NCBI RefSeq assembly: GCF_007829875.1
Contig: NZ_VIWV01000001.1
Span: 186,001 to 250,000, forward strand
Reading direction: 5' to 3'
DNA from: Streptomyces capillispiralis
GTDB lineage: Bacteria > Actinomycetota > Actinomycetes > Streptomycetales > Streptomycetaceae
DNA length: 64,000 nt
The position numbers were made by a program, and so were the translations under genes. This document shows positions 17,037-28,772 of the stretch, piece by piece; position 1 is the stretch's first letter; the number at the start of each line of letters is the position of its first letter. Under the pieces are notes generated by a model. It had not been told where the DNA came from. It did not search any database and saw only the letters and a program-made list of their open reading frames with translations.

Positions 17037-18095
17037 ATGTCTTTCACCCAACCCGTTTCCCGGCCCACTCTGGGCGGGCGTGAACTGGAGTACGTCACCG
17101 ACGCCGTCAGCGGCGGCTGGATCTCCTCGCAGGGCCCCTATGTGCGGCGCTTCGAGGAGGCGTTCGCCGAGTGGAACGGTGTGGCGCACGGCGTCGCCTG
17201 TTCCTCCGGCACGGCCGCGCTGACCCTGGCGCTGCGCGCGCTGGGCATCGGACCGGGCGACGAGGTGATCGTGCCGGAGTTCACCATGGTGGCGTCCGCG
17301 TGGGCGGTCACGTACACCGGGGCGACGCCCGTCTTCGTGGACTGCGGCGACGACCTGAACATCGACGTCTCCCTGATCGAGGAGAAGATCACTCCCCGCA
17401 CCAGGGCGCTGATGCCGGTGCACGTCTACGGGCGCCGCTGCGACATGGACGCGGTGATGGACCTCGCGCACCAGTACAACCTGCGGGTGGTCGAGGACTC
17501 GGCGGAGGCGCACGGGGTGCGGCCGGTCGGGGACATCGCGTGCTTCTCGCTCTTCGCCAACAAGATCATCACGGCGGGCGAGGGCGGCGTCTGCCTCACC
17601 GACGACCCGCGGCTGGCCGAGCAGCTCGCGCATCTGCGGGCCATGGCGTTCACCCGTGACCACAGTTTCCTGCACAAGAAGCTGGCCTACAACTTCCGCA
17701 TGACGGCCATGCAGGCCGCCGTGGCGCTGGCGCAGGTGGAGCGGCTGGACGAGATCCTGGCCGCCCGCCGTGAGATCGAGGCCCGCTACGACGCGGCACT
17801 GGGGGACGTCCCCGGTGTGACGCTCATGCCGCCGCGGGACGTGCTGTGGATGTACGACATCCGTGCGGAGCGCCGCGAGGAACTCCGCGCCCACCTGGCC
17901 GAACGGGGCGTCGAGACGCGGCTGTTCTTCAAGCCGATGAGCAGGCAGCCCGGTTACCTCGACCCGGTGTGGCCGTCCCTGAACGCGCACCGCTTCAGCG
18001 AGGACGGCCTGTACCTGCCCACCCACACCGGACTGACCGCCGCCGACCAGGAGTACATCACCGGCGCCGTCCGCGAGTTCTACTCCGCGGGCTGA
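17037..18095 (+). CDS. fscMII: GDP-ketosugar aminotransferase for mycosamine (DegT/DnrJ/EryC1)
   Basis: 352 residues, the same length as NysDII/AmphDII as I recall. A PLP-dependent sugar aminotransferase: GVACSSGTAALTLALRALG binds the cofactor phosphate, VVEDSAEAHG holds the Asp that contacts the pyridine ring, and Lys176 in FSLFANKIITAGEGG is the Schiff-base lysine. It should aminate a GDP-4-keto-6-deoxy-mannose derived 3-ketosugar to give GDP-mycosamine. The 4,6-dehydratase partner (fscMIII) is not in the window. The start is the ATG at 17037 behind GAGGA; an in-frame GTG at 16986 is less likely. It lies 70 bp before fscP. Confidence 0.9.
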   Translation: MSFTQPVSRPTLGGRELEYVTDAVSGGWISSQGPYVRRFEEAFAEWNGVAHGVACSSGTAALTLALRALGIGPGDEVIVPEFTMVASAWAVTYTGATPVFVDCGDDLNIDVSLIEEKITPRTRALMPVHVYGRRCDMDAVMDLAHQYNLRVVEDSAEAHGVRPVGDIACFSLFANKIITAGEGGVCLTDDPRLAEQLAHLRAMAFTRDHSFLHKKLAYNFRMTAMQAAVALAQVERLDEILAARREIEARYDAALGDVPGVTLMPPRDVLWMYDIRAERREELRAHLAERGVETRLFFKPMSRQPGYLDPVWPSLNAHRFSEDGLYLPTHTGLTAADQEYITGAVREFYSAG

Positions 18096-18165
18096 ACCGC
18101 CGGGGCCCGACCGCGGCTTCGCGCGGCACCCCTGGACACCTCAGGAAGAGGAAGAAGGAACGGAC

Positions 18166-19347
18166 ATGACGACCAGCACCGACCCCACGGTGGTCGGTTT
18201 CCCCCGGCGCACGCCGGAGGAACCGCTGCCCCTGTCCCAGTACGCGAGCCACCGCGAGCAGAACGGTCTGGTGCTGTCCCACCTGCCGAACGGGGTACCG
18301 ATCTGGCTGGTGACCCGGCACGAGGACGTACGCGCGGTGCTCACCCACCCCAAGATCAGCGCCAACCCGGACAACGAGGGCTTCCCCAACGTCGGCGAGA
18401 CGATGGGCGTGCCCAAGCAGGACCAGATCCCGGGCTGGTTCGTCGGCCTGGACTCGCCCGAGCACGACCGGTTCCGCAAGGTGCTCATCCCGGAGTTCAC
18501 CGTGCGGCGCGTCCGGGAGCTGCGGCCGGCGATCGAGCGCACCGTGGACGAGCGCATCGACGCGATGCTTGCCGCGGGCGACCACGCCGACCTCATCAGC
18601 GAGTTCGCGCTGCCGGTGCCGTCCCTGGTGATCTCCTCGCTGCTGGGCGTGCCGCCGGCGGACCGTGACTTCTTCGAGTCGCGCACCCGCACCCTGGTCG
18701 CCATCCGCACCTCCACCGACGAGGAACGGGCCACTGCCACAAGGGAGTTGCTGCGCTACATCAACCGGCTGATCGCCATCAAGGAGAAGTGGCCCGGCGA
18801 CGACCTGATCAGCCGGCTGCTGGCCACGGGGCAGCTCACCAGTGTCGAGCTGTCGGGGGTGCTGCTGCTCCTGTTGATCGCGGGCCACGAGACCACCGCC
18901 AACAACATCGGCCTCGGTGTGGTGACCCTGCTCGGCAACCGGCAGTGGATCGGCAACGAGCGGCTGGTGGAGGAACTGCTGCGGCTGCACTCGGTGGCCG
19001 ACATGGTGGCGCTGCGGGTCGCGGTGGACGACGTGGAGATCGCCGGTCAGCTCATCCGCAAGGGCGAGGGCATCGTGCCGCTGCTGGCCGCCGCCAACCA
19101 CGACACCGAGGTGTTCGGCTGCCCGCACGCCTTCGACCCGGAGCGTTCCGAGCGCCGCCACGTGGCGTTCGGCTACGGCGTCCACCAGTGCCTCGGCCAG
19201 AACCTGGTGCGGGTCGAGATGGAGATCGCCTACCGCAAGCTGTTCGAGCGCATCCCGACGCTGGAGCTGGCCGTCCCCCTGGACGAACTGGCCTTCAAGT
19301 ACGACGGGATCCTGTTCGGACTCCACGAGCTGCCGGTGCGCTGGTAG
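18166..19347 (+). CDS. fscP: Cytochrome P450, oxidation of a macrolactone methyl branch
   Basis: 393 residues, a bacterial class I P450 of the CYP161/105 style. The I-helix AGHETT is at 239-244, the ExxR pair is Glu270/Arg273, and the haem loop FGYGVHQCLG has the iron-ligating Cys342. In the nystatin, amphotericin and FR-008 pathways the matching enzyme (NysN/AmphN/FscP) oxidises a methyl branch on the ring to the carboxylate. That assignment here is by family and by the adjacent ferredoxin gene. The start at 18166 has AAGGA 7-8 nt upstream. Confidence 0.9.
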   Translation: MTTSTDPTVVGFPRRTPEEPLPLSQYASHREQNGLVLSHLPNGVPIWLVTRHEDVRAVLTHPKISANPDNEGFPNVGETMGVPKQDQIPGWFVGLDSPEHDRFRKVLIPEFTVRRVRELRPAIERTVDERIDAMLAAGDHADLISEFALPVPSLVISSLLGVPPADRDFFESRTRTLVAIRTSTDEERATATRELLRYINRLIAIKEKWPGDDLISRLLATGQLTSVELSGVLLLLLIAGHETTANNIGLGVVTLLGNRQWIGNERLVEELLRLHSVADMVALRVAVDDVEIAGQLIRKGEGIVPLLAAANHDTEVFGCPHAFDPERSERRHVAFGYGVHQCLGQNLVRVEMEIAYRKLFERIPTLELAVPLDELAFKYDGILFGLHELPVRW

Positions 19348-19358
19348 GCCACCGGCAC

Positions 19359-19392
19359 CCGGGTGCCGCCGGACGGTCCCGGCGGCACCCGG
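19359..19392 (+). other. Strong hairpin between fscP and fscFE
   Basis: A perfect 14-bp stem (CCGGGTGCCGCCGG and its complement) with a 6-nt loop lies 12 bp past the fscP stop. It has no T-tract. It may stabilise the transcript or act as a partial terminator. Confidence 0.6.
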
Positions 19393-19460
19393 CACCCCAC
19401 CGGTCCGGGCCCCGCCCGGACACCCAGGTTCCCGTCACCATCCCTCAAGGAGCAACGAAC

Positions 19461-19655
19461 ATGCGCGTCACCGTCGACAGCGAGCGGTGCGTCGGAGCGG
19501 GCCAGTGCGCGCTGAACGCGCCGGAGGTCTTCGACCAGGACGAGGACGGGATCGTCGTCCTGCTGGTACGGGAGCCGCGGGAGGCGGACGCGGAGGGCGT
19601 CCGGGCCGCGGGCGACCTGTGCCCGTCGGGCTCGGTCACCGTCCACGAGGACTGA
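19461..19655 (+). CDS. fscFE: Ferredoxin (3Fe-4S type) partner of FscP
   Basis: 64 residues. Cys10, Cys16 and Cys54 (in RCVGAGQC and LCPSGS) match the three-cysteine pattern of actinomycete [3Fe-4S] ferredoxins that donate electrons to P450s. The residue where a fourth cysteine would occur in a 4Fe-4S protein is Ala/Gly. An acidic surface is expected from EVFDQDEDG. The ATG at 19461 has AAGGAG upstream. Its place straight after fscP supports the pairing. Confidence 0.92.
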   Translation: MRVTVDSERCVGAGQCALNAPEVFDQDEDGIVVLLVREPREADAEGVRAAGDLCPSGSVTVHED

Positions 19656-19946
19656 CCGACCGTCCATGAGCACCGGCCCGTCCACGGCGGCCGCCCGCCC
19701 GGGACCGCCGGGCGGGACGCACGGGACGGTGGACGGAACGACTTCCGCGGCGGGACGGGGCCACGGCGCCGACCCGGCCGCGGACTCCGCGGCGCGGCGT
19801 CCGGGTTCCAGAGGGGCCGGACACCCCGCCGGGACGCAGGGGCCCGTGGCGGTCCGGCGCGGGAGGTGCGCCCGTCCCGGACCGCCACGGACCCGCCCGG
19901 CCGGCGGAGCACCGCCGGCCGCAGCATCACCGAAGGGACTCATACC
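19656..19946 (+). other. Intergenic region fscFE-fscTE
   Basis: About 290 bp with no supported gene, but with a strong nested hairpin and the ribosome site GAAGGGA for fscTE. Confidence 0.7.
19678..19736 (+). terminator. Nested hairpin after fscFE
   Basis: An inner perfect 9-bp stem (CCCGCCCGG / CCGGGCGGG, 5-nt loop, 19694-19716) is flanked by an outer pair CCGTCCAC / GTGGACGG (19678-19685 and 19729-19736). It is a terminator or attenuator candidate in the longest gap of the plus-strand run. Confidence 0.5.
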
Positions 19947-20717
19947 GTGACCACCGCTGACGACACCGGGGCCCTGTGGCTGCGGCGCTACCACCCGGCC
20001 GACGCCGACGCGGTACGGCTGGTCTGCTTCCCCCACGCGGGCGGTGCGGCCAGCTTCTACCACCCGGTCTCGGCTCGGTTCGCCCCGGCCGCCGAGGTGC
20101 TGTCGCTGCAGTACCCCGGCCGCCAGGACCGGCGCAAGGAACCCTGCGTGGAGGACCTCGGCCGGCTCGCCGACCTGGTCACCGAGCAGTTGCTGGCGCT
20201 GGACGACCGCCCCAGCGTGTTCTTCGGGCACAGCATGGGCGCGGCGCTGGCGTTCGAGACGGCGTGGCGCTTGGAGCAGAAGGGCGCCGGGCCGCTCACC
20301 GTCATCGCCTCCGGCCGGCGCGGCCCCTCGACCACGCGGGCCGAGGAGGTGCACCTGCGGGACGACGACGGCATCGTCGCCGAGATGAAGCGGCTGAACG
20401 GCACCGCGGCGGGGGTCCTCGGCGACGAGGAGATCCTGCGCATGGCCCTGCCGGCGCTGCGCGGCGACTACCGCGCCATCGAGACGTACTCCTGCCCGCC
20501 GGACCGGAGGGTGCGCTGCGGGATCACCGTGCTCACCGGCGACGGCGACCCGCTCACCACGGTCGAGGAGGCCGAGCGCTGGCAGGACCACACCGAGGGC
20601 CCGTTCCGCCTGCGGGTGTTCACCGGCGGCCACTTCTTCCTCACCCAGCACCTGACGGCGGTCAACGGCGAGATCGCCGACGCCCTCGCCCCGGCACGGT
20701 CCGCCCCGGCGTCCTGA
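19947..20717 (+). CDS. fscTE: Type II (editing) thioesterase
   Basis: 256 residues, an alpha/beta-hydrolase of the GrsT/TEII family. Ser96 in GHSMG, Asp201 in GDGDP and His229 in GGHFF form the catalytic triad; PHAGG near the N terminus gives the oxyanion region. It is free-standing and should remove aberrant acyl groups from PKS carrier proteins rather than release the finished macrolactone. The start is the GTG at 19947, with GAAGGGA upstream; an in-frame ATG at 19866 would add an Arg/Pro-rich stretch atypical of the family. Confidence 0.9.
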   Translation: MTTADDTGALWLRRYHPADADAVRLVCFPHAGGAASFYHPVSARFAPAAEVLSLQYPGRQDRRKEPCVEDLGRLADLVTEQLLALDDRPSVFFGHSMGAALAFETAWRLEQKGAGPLTVIASGRRGPSTTRAEEVHLRDDDGIVAEMKRLNGTAAGVLGDEEILRMALPALRGDYRAIETYSCPPDRRVRCGITVLTGDGDPLTTVEEAERWQDHTEGPFRLRVFTGGHFFLTQHLTAVNGEIADALAPARSAPAS

Positions 20718-20722
20718 CGTCC

Positions 20723-20757
20723 GCCCGGGCGGTGCCGCCGGACGGCGCCGCCCGGGC
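20723..20757 (+). other. Hairpin between fscTE and pabAB
   Basis: A 10-bp perfect stem (GCCCGGGCGG / CCGCCCGGGC) continues after one mismatch into an inner GCCG/CGGC pair. It lies just past the fscTE stop. Confidence 0.5.
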
Positions 20758-20877
20758 AGGCGCAGGAGTCGTGGTCGACCCACCACCGGAGAGCCCGCAC
20801 ACGGCCGGACCGCCACCCGCGTCCGTCACGTTCCCCGTCACTTTCCGCTCACGCGCCTCCTGGACAAGGAAACGCTC

Positions 20878-23082
<2,205 letters not shown>

Positions 23083-23270
23083 GCGGGGCGCTGGCCCGTG
23101 GATGCAGCAAGGGCCCGCGGCGGGGCGGGGCCCGTGGGCGGGGCGGGGCCCGTCCCCCGTGCCGCGCCCCCGTAAGCCTGCGGCGGCCCATGTCTAGGGA
23201 AAACCCGGGGCGTTGGGCAACAGCCTGAGAGGGTCCCCGTTCGCCGGAAACGCTCGACCCCCCGGGAGTG
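23083..23270 (+). promoter_or_regulatory. pabAB-fscA intergenic region
   Basis: 188 bp with G-rich direct repeats (GGCGGGGCGGGGCCCGT type, about 23116-23155), a PimM-like operator at 23194-23209 and the ribosome site GGGAG at 23264-23268. Confidence 0.6.
23194..23209 (+). promoter_or_regulatory. PimM/FscRI-like operator upstream of fscA
   Basis: CTAGGGAAAACCCGGG matches 14 of 16 positions of the PimM consensus CTVGGGAWWTCCCBAG. It lies 61 bp upstream of the fscA start, so fscA-fscTI-fscTII may have their own FscRI-activated promoter. Confidence 0.68.
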
Positions 23271-26200
23271 ATGGTGCCCGTCCACGCTGACGACTACGTG
23301 ATCCAGCCGCCCGGTGCCCGCGAGGGCGAGCTGGACGGCCTCACCCTGCCCTCGGTTCTCGCCGACGCCGTGCGGGCCGGGGGCGACGCGGTGGCCCTGG
23401 TGGACGGGGATCGCGAACGCACCTGGCGGGAGGTGCGGGACGACGTGGACGCGCTGGCCCGCGCACTCCAGGAGGCCGGCGTCCGGCCCGGCGACGTGGT
23501 CGCCCTGCACCTGCCCAACTGCTGGGAGTACGTCACGCTGCACCTGGCGGCCGCGTCGGTCGGCGCGGTCACCCTGCCCGTGCACCAGGGCAACGCCCCC
23601 GCCGATGTCCGGGCCCTGCTGGAGCGGGTCGGTCCGGCGGTGCTCGCGCTGCCGGCCGCCACCCAGGAGCCGGACGGACCGCTGACCGCGGAGGCCCTGC
23701 GGGAGTCGCTGCCGTCGCTGCGGGCCGTCCTCGTGACCGGCGGCGGCCCGGCCGAGGGCACCGAGTCGGTGCAGGGCCTGCTGGACCGCTGGGCGGGCGA
23801 GCGGCCCCGGCCGGTGGAGGTGCTGCCGGACGCGCCGTTCCTGCTGTTCCCCTCGTCCGGTACGACGTCCGCGCGGCCCAAGATCTGCCTGCACACCCAC
23901 GACTCGCTGCTCACCAACTCCCGTGCCGCAACCGAGGACAGCGCCGAGTCGTACGCCGGCACCCTGATCACGGCGTGCCCGCTGACCCACTGCTTCGGCC
24001 TGCAGTCGCTGTACTCGGCGCTGTTCCGTGCCGGCCGGCAGGTGCTGCTGCGCTCCTGGGACGTGGACCGGTTCCTGGAGCTGGCGCGTGCGGCGCGGCC
24101 GAGCGTGGTGGTGGCCGTGCCGGCGCAGCTGCACGACGTGGTGGCGCGGGCCCGTGCGTCGGCGGCAGGCGCCGGATTCCGCCCGGAGAGGGTGCTCACC
24201 GCCGGTGCCGCCCTGCCCGCCGCCCTGGTGCGGGAGGTGCGCGAGACGCTGGACACCGCGCTGATCGTGGTGTGGGGCATGTCGGAGGCCGGGAACGGCA
24301 CCAGCAGTCTGGCCGGTGACCCGCCGGAGGTCGCCGCGCACAGCGTGGGGCGGCCGGTCCGCGGCGCGCGGATGCGCGTCCTCCGCGAGGACGGCACGCC
24401 CTGCGCCCCGGGCGAGGCCGGGGAGCTGTACTACCGCAGTCCCAGCATGTTCCGGGGCTACTACGGGGAGCCGGAGCTGACCCGGTCGGTGGTGTCGGAG
24501 GACGGCTGGCTGCGCACCGGTGACCTCGCCTCGATCGGCGAGGACGGCCTCGTGGCGTTCCACGGCCGCTCCGCCGAACTCATCAACGTGGGCGGCCGCA
24601 AGTTCAACGCCGTGGAGATCCAGGGCCTGCTGGCGGACCTGCCGGACATCGGTCCGCTGGCGGTGGTGGCCAAGCCCGACCCGCGGCTCGGCGAGTACCC
24701 CTGCCTCGTGGTGACCGCGCGCCCGTCCGGTTCCCCGGCGGACCCCGGTGACGCCGGTGACGCCGGTGACGCCGGTGACGCCGGTGACGCGCCGGCCGGT
24801 ACCGTCGGTACGGTCGGTCTCGGGGAGGTGACGGCGTTCCTGCGGGAGCGCGGGGTCGCCGAGTACAAGATCCCGTTGGAGCTGGTGGTGCTGCCGGCCC
24901 TGCCGCGCACCCCCGCCGGGAAGATCAACCGGCGGGCGCTGGAGCAGATCCTGGCCGACGCCGCCGCGCGGCCGGAGCCGGTTCCCGACGACGCGCCCCG
25001 CCCGGACCCCGGCACCGCGCTCGACCTGGTCGTGGCGGCGGTCGCCGAGGTGCTCGGCGCGCGGGGCGCGGACGACGCGGGTCCCATCGGACCGGACGTC
25101 ACCTTCCGCGCGCACGGCCTGGACTCGGTGGCGTCGGTGCGGCTGCGCACCGTGCTCGCCGAGGCCACGGGCCTGCCGTTGCCGGCCGCCGTGGCCTTCG
25201 ACTTTCCGACCCCGGCGGCCCTGGCCAGGGAGCTGGCCGGGCTGAACCGTCAGGAGGAGGAGCCGGTTTCCGGCCCGGAACTCCATGACGAGCCCGTGGC
25301 GATCGTGGGCATGGCCTGCCGGCTGCCCGGCGGCACCGCCTCCCCGGAGGCGCTGTGGGCGCTGCTGAGCGAGGGCGGCGACGCCGTCTCCGCGTTCCCC
25401 GCCGACCGCGGCTGGGACCTGGACACCCTCTTCGACGACGATCCGGAGCACCCGGGCACCACCTACGCCCGTGAGGGCGGATTCCTGCGCGACGCCGCCC
25501 ACTTCGACGCGGGGTTCTTCGGCATGTCGGCGCGGGAGGCACTCGCCACCGACCCGCAGCAGCGGCTGCTGCTGGAGACCGCCTGGGAGGCCGTGGAGCG
25601 GGCCCGGATCGATCCGCTGTCGCTGCGCGGCAGCCGTACCGGCGTGTTCACCGGCGCGATGTACCACGACTACGCGACGGGGGTGAGTGACCCGTCCGGG
25701 GAACTGGAGGGGCTGCTGCCGGTGGGTACCTCCGCCGGCGCGCTGTCCGGGCGGATCTCGTACACCCTGGGCCTGGACGGCCCGGCCCTGACGGTGGACA
25801 CGGCCTGCTCCTCGTCGCTGGTGGCGCTGCACCTGGCGTGCCGGTCGCTGCGGTCCGGGGAGTCGGAGCTGGCGCTCGCCGGAGGAGTGGCGGTGATGGC
25901 CACGCCGGCGCCGTTCGTCGGTTTCTCCCGGCTGCGGGGCCTGTCGCCGGACGGCCGCTGCAAGTCCTTCGGCGAGGGCGCGGACGGGGCCGCCTGGTCG
26001 GAGGGCGCCGGTCTGCTGCTGCTGGAACGGCTGTCGGACGCGCGCCGCAACGGCCATCCGGTGCTCGCGGTGATCCGCGGCTCGGCGGTCAACCAGGACG
26101 GCGCCTCCAACGGCCTGACCGCGCCCAACGGTCCCGCGCAGCGCCGGGTGATCCGCCGTGCGCTGGCCGACGCGGGGCTCACCGCGGCGGACGTCGACGC

Positions 26201-28628
26201 GGTGGAGGCGCACGGCACCGGTACGACACTGGGCGACCCGATCGAGGCACAGGCACTGCTCGACACCTACGGACGGGAGCGTCCCGAAGGACGCCCGCTG
26301 TGGCTGGGCTCGGTCAAGTCGAACCTGGGACACACCCAGGCGGCGGCGGGCGTGACCGGGGTGATCAAGATGGTGCTGGCGCTTCAGCACGGCGTGCTGC
26401 CGCGCACGCTGCACGCGGACATCCCCAGCTCCCGGGTGGACTGGTCGGCCGGGACCGTCCGGCTGCTGACCGAGGCACGCGCGTGGCCGGCCGGGGAGGG
26501 CGGGCCGCGGCGGGCGGCCGTCTCGTCGTTCGGCATCAGCGGCACCAACGCCCATCTGGTGCTGGAGGAGGCCCCGGCCGGTTCCGGGGGCGCACCGGCC
26601 GCGCGGGAACAGGACGCCGAGGGGCCCGTCGTGCCGTGGCTGGTGTCGGCGCGGGACGCGGCGGCGCTGCGGGGCCAGGCGCACCGGCTGGCCGCGTACG
26701 CCGAGGCCCACCCGGAGGTGCCGGCCCGCGACATCGCGTACTCGCTGCTCACCACCCGCTCCCTGCACGCCCGTACGGCGGTGCTCTCCGGGGCGGGGCG
26801 GGACGCGCTCACCGCGGCGGCGGCCGGATTCGCCCGGGACGGCGTCGCCGGGGTGACCGGCCGGCGCGCGGGCGGCGGTCCGGCGGAGACCGCGTTCGTG
26901 TTCACCGGTCAGGGCAGTCAGCGTCCCGGCATGGGCCGCGCGCTCGCCGCCGCGTTCCCGGTGTTCGACGCCGCGCTGCGCGAGATGTGCGCGGAGCTCG
27001 ACCCGCTGCTGGAGCGGCCGTTGACGTCGGTGATGTGGGCGCCCCCGGACAGCGAGGAGGCGGGGCTGCTGCACGGGACCGGCTGGGCGCAACCCGCCCT
27101 GTTCGCCTTCCAGGTGGCCCTGTACCGGCTGCTCGGGTCCTGGGGGGTGACGCCCGCCCGGCTGGTGGGCCACTCGGTGGGCGAGATCGCCGCCGCGCAC
27201 GTGGCGGGCGTACTGAGCCTGCCGGACGCGTGCGCGCTGGTCGCGGCGCGCGGCCGGCTGATGCAGTCGCTGCCGACGGGCGGGGCGATGGTCGCGGTCG
27301 GCTGCTCCGAGGCCGAGGTGCTGCCGTGGCTCGCCGGGCGCGAGGAGCACCTGGCCGTCGCCGCGGTGAACGGGCCGCGCTCGGTGGTGCTGTCCGGCGC
27401 GGAGGCCGCGCTGACCGGCCTGACGGGCGAGCTGACGGCCGCCGGGTACAAGACGCGCCGCCTGGTGGTCGGTCACGCCTTCCACTCACCCCTGATGGAC
27501 CCGGTGCTCGCCGAGTTCCGGGAGACCGTGGCGTCGCTGTCCTTCGCCGCGCCGGAGATACCGCTGGTCTCCGGCGTCACCGGCCGCCCGCTCACCGCCG
27601 CGGAGGCCGCCGATCCGGACCACTGGGTGCGGCACGCGCGGGAGGCGGTCCGGTTCGCGGACGCGGTCGTCCACCTCGCCGACGCGCGGACCGGCGTCTA
27701 CGTCGAACTGGGTCCCGAGGCGGCGCTCACGCCCATGGTGGACGAGTGTCTGGCGGAGCACCTCGGGCAGCGGGAGCCGGGGAACGGCCCGGTGGTGGAA
27801 CCGCTGCTGCGGGGCGGGGAGGACGAGGCGGGGGCCCTGCTCGCCGCCGTCGTGCGGCTGCACGCGCACGGACTGCCGGTGGACTGGCCGGCGGTGCTGC
27901 CGGACGCGCGGACGGTCCCCCTCCCCACGTACGCGTTCCAGCACGAGGCGTACTGGCTGGCCTCGGTGCCGGCCGGCACGGTGGCCGTGGCGAGCCCGGA
28001 GACGGCCGGGGCCGCCGAGGCGGCGCCCGCGCTGGCCGGGCGGCTGGCCGGCCTGACGGACGCGGAGGCCGAGGCGCTGGTGACGGACCTGGTGCGCGGC
28101 GAGCTGGCGGCCGTGATCGGCGGGGAACTGCCGCCGGACGCGGGTGACGGCCTGGCCTTCACCGAACTGGGCGTCACCTCCGTCACCGCCGTCGAACTGC
28201 GCAACCGGCTCACCGCCGTCACCGGGGTCCGGCTGCCGTCGACCCTGGTCTTCGACCATCCCTCCGCCGCCGCGGTGGCCCGGCTGGTGTGCGACACGCT
28301 CCGGCCGTCCGGGCCGGTCCGTGCCCGTGACGCATCCGGTCTGGTCGACGAGTTGGAGGCGCTGCTCACCTCGGGCGCCGACCTCGACTCCGGGACGGCG
28401 GGCCGGCTGCGGACGCTGGCCACGCGCTGGGCCCCGGCCCGCGCCGGCGGCGCGGAACCGGCCGCGGGCCCCGTGGACCTGGCGGACGCCACCGACGAGG
28501 AGCTGTTCCGCCTCATGGACGGGGCGGGGCCGTCCGGTCCCGTGGACGGGGCGGGCGGCGGCGACGAGGACCTGTTCGGCCTCCTGGACGGAGTGGACGG
28601 CACGGACGCTCCGGGCGGCGGCCGGTAG
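23271..28628 (+). CDS. fscA: Type I PKS: PABA loading module plus first extension module (CoL-ACP-KS-AT-ACP)
   Basis: About 1785 residues. The CoA-ligase-like AMP domain runs to about 560 (PSSGTTSARPK at the AMP loop, TGDLA, and PAGKINRR with the catalytic Lys) and activates p-aminobenzoate. ACP0 follows, with its Ser at 25125 in HGLDS. The KS is active-type (Cys codon at 25806 in VDTACSSS). The AT has GHSVGE at 27170 and HAFHSP at 27480, hence malonyl-specific. The last ACP reads GVTSV (Ser at 28179). There is no KR or DH, so the first beta-keto group stays, which fits the p-aminoacetophenone unit of aromatic heptaenes. An acidic C-terminal docking tail ends the protein. GTG 23268, ATG 23271 and GTG 23274 are all possible starts. 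Confidence 0.93.
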   Translation: MVPVHADDYVIQPPGAREGELDGLTLPSVLADAVRAGGDAVALVDGDRERTWREVRDDVDALARALQEAGVRPGDVVALHLPNCWEYVTLHLAAASVGAVTLPVHQGNAPADVRALLERVGPAVLALPAATQEPDGPLTAEALRESLPSLRAVLVTGGGPAEGTESVQGLLDRWAGERPRPVEVLPDAPFLLFPSSGTTSARPKICLHTHDSLLTNSRAATEDSAESYAGTLITACPLTHCFGLQSLYSALFRAGRQVLLRSWDVDRFLELARAARPSVVVAVPAQLHDVVARARASAAGAGFRPERVLTAGAALPAALVREVRETLDTALIVVWGMSEAGNGTSSLAGDPPEVAAHSVGRPVRGARMRVLREDGTPCAPGEAGELYYRSPSMFRGYYGEPELTRSVVSEDGWLRTGDLASIGEDGLVAFHGRSAELINVGGRKFNAVEIQGLLADLPDIGPLAVVAKPDPRLGEYPCLVVTARPSGSPADPGDAGDAGDAGDAGDAPAGTVGTVGLGEVTAFLRERGVAEYKIPLELVVLPALPRTPAGKINRRALEQILADAAARPEPVPDDAPRPDPGTALDLVVAAVAEVLGARGADDAGPIGPDVTFRAHGLDSVASVRLRTVLAEATGLPLPAAVAFDFPTPAALARELAGLNRQEEEPVSGPELHDEPVAIVGMACRLPGGTASPEALWALLSEGGDAVSAFPADRGWDLDTLFDDDPEHPGTTYAREGGFLRDAAHFDAGFFGMSAREALATDPQQRLLLETAWEAVERARIDPLSLRGSRTGVFTGAMYHDYATGVSDPSGELEGLLPVGTSAGALSGRISYTLGLDGPALTVDTACSSSLVALHLACRSLRSGESELALAGGVAVMATPAPFVGFSRLRGLSPDGRCKSFGEGADGAAWSEGAGLLLLERLSDARRNGHPVLAVIRGSAVNQDGASNGLTAPNGPAQRRVIRRALADAGLTAADVDAVEAHGTGTTLGDPIEAQALLDTYGRERPEGRPLWLGSVKSNLGHTQAAAGVTGVIKMVLALQHGVLPRTLHADIPSSRVDWSAGTVRLLTEARAWPAGEGGPRRAAVSSFGISGTNAHLVLEEAPAGSGGAPAAREQDAEGPVVPWLVSARDAAALRGQAHRLAAYAEAHPEVPARDIAYSLLTTRSLHARTAVLSGAGRDALTAAAAGFARDGVAGVTGRRAGGGPAETAFVFTGQGSQRPGMGRALAAAFPVFDAALREMCAELDPLLERPLTSVMWAPPDSEEAGLLHGTGWAQPALFAFQVALYRLLGSWGVTPARLVGHSVGEIAAAHVAGVLSLPDACALVAARGRLMQSLPTGGAMVAVGCSEAEVLPWLAGREEHLAVAAVNGPRSVVLSGAEAALTGLTGELTAAGYKTRRLVVGHAFHSPLMDPVLAEFRETVASLSFAAPEIPLVSGVTGRPLTAAEAADPDHWVRHAREAVRFADAVVHLADARTGVYVELGPEAALTPMVDECLAEHLGQREPGNGPVVEPLLRGGEDEAGALLAAVVRLHAHGLPVDWPAVLPDARTVPLPTYAFQHEAYWLASVPAGTVAVASPETAGAAEAAPALAGRLAGLTDAEAEALVTDLVRGELAAVIGGELPPDAGDGLAFTELGVTSVTAVELRNRLTAVTGVRLPSTLVFDHPSAAAVARLVCDTLRPSGPVRARDASGLVDELEALLTSGADLDSGTAGRLRTLATRWAPARAGGAEPAAGPVDLADATDEELFRLMDGAGPSGPVDGAGGGDEDLFGLLDGVDGTDAPGGGR
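24747..24791 (+). repeat. 9-bp tandem repeat inside fscA
   Basis: Five copies of GGTGACGCC (the last ends in G) encode Gly-Asp-Ala units. They sit within the ligase domain, before the C-terminal subdomain that carries the catalytic Lys. Confidence 0.9.
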
Positions 28629-28641
28629 GCGCCGGTCGGCG

Positions 28642-28683
28642 TGTCCCCACGTTTTCCACGTCCCCACGTCCCACGTCCCCACG
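28642..28683 (+). repeat. Short direct repeats after fscA
   Basis: Three copies of GTCCCCACG, interspersed with TTCCACG/CCCACG variants, lie between the fscA stop and fscTI. No function is evident. Confidence 0.6.
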
Positions 28684-28714
28684 GTCCGTCGCCCGGAGGG
28701 CGGCGGGCGTCACG

Positions 28715-28735
28715 GGGCCGGCCGCCGGCCGGCCC
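28715..28735 (+). other. Hairpin between fscA and fscTI
   Basis: A perfect 9-bp stem (GGGCCGGCC / GGCCGGCCC) with a 3-nt loop lies 37 bp before the fscTI start codon. It may limit read-through or access to the fscTI start. Confidence 0.5.
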
Positions 28736-28772
28736 TCCACCCAGCGCACACCCACCAGCGGGAGATCACCTC

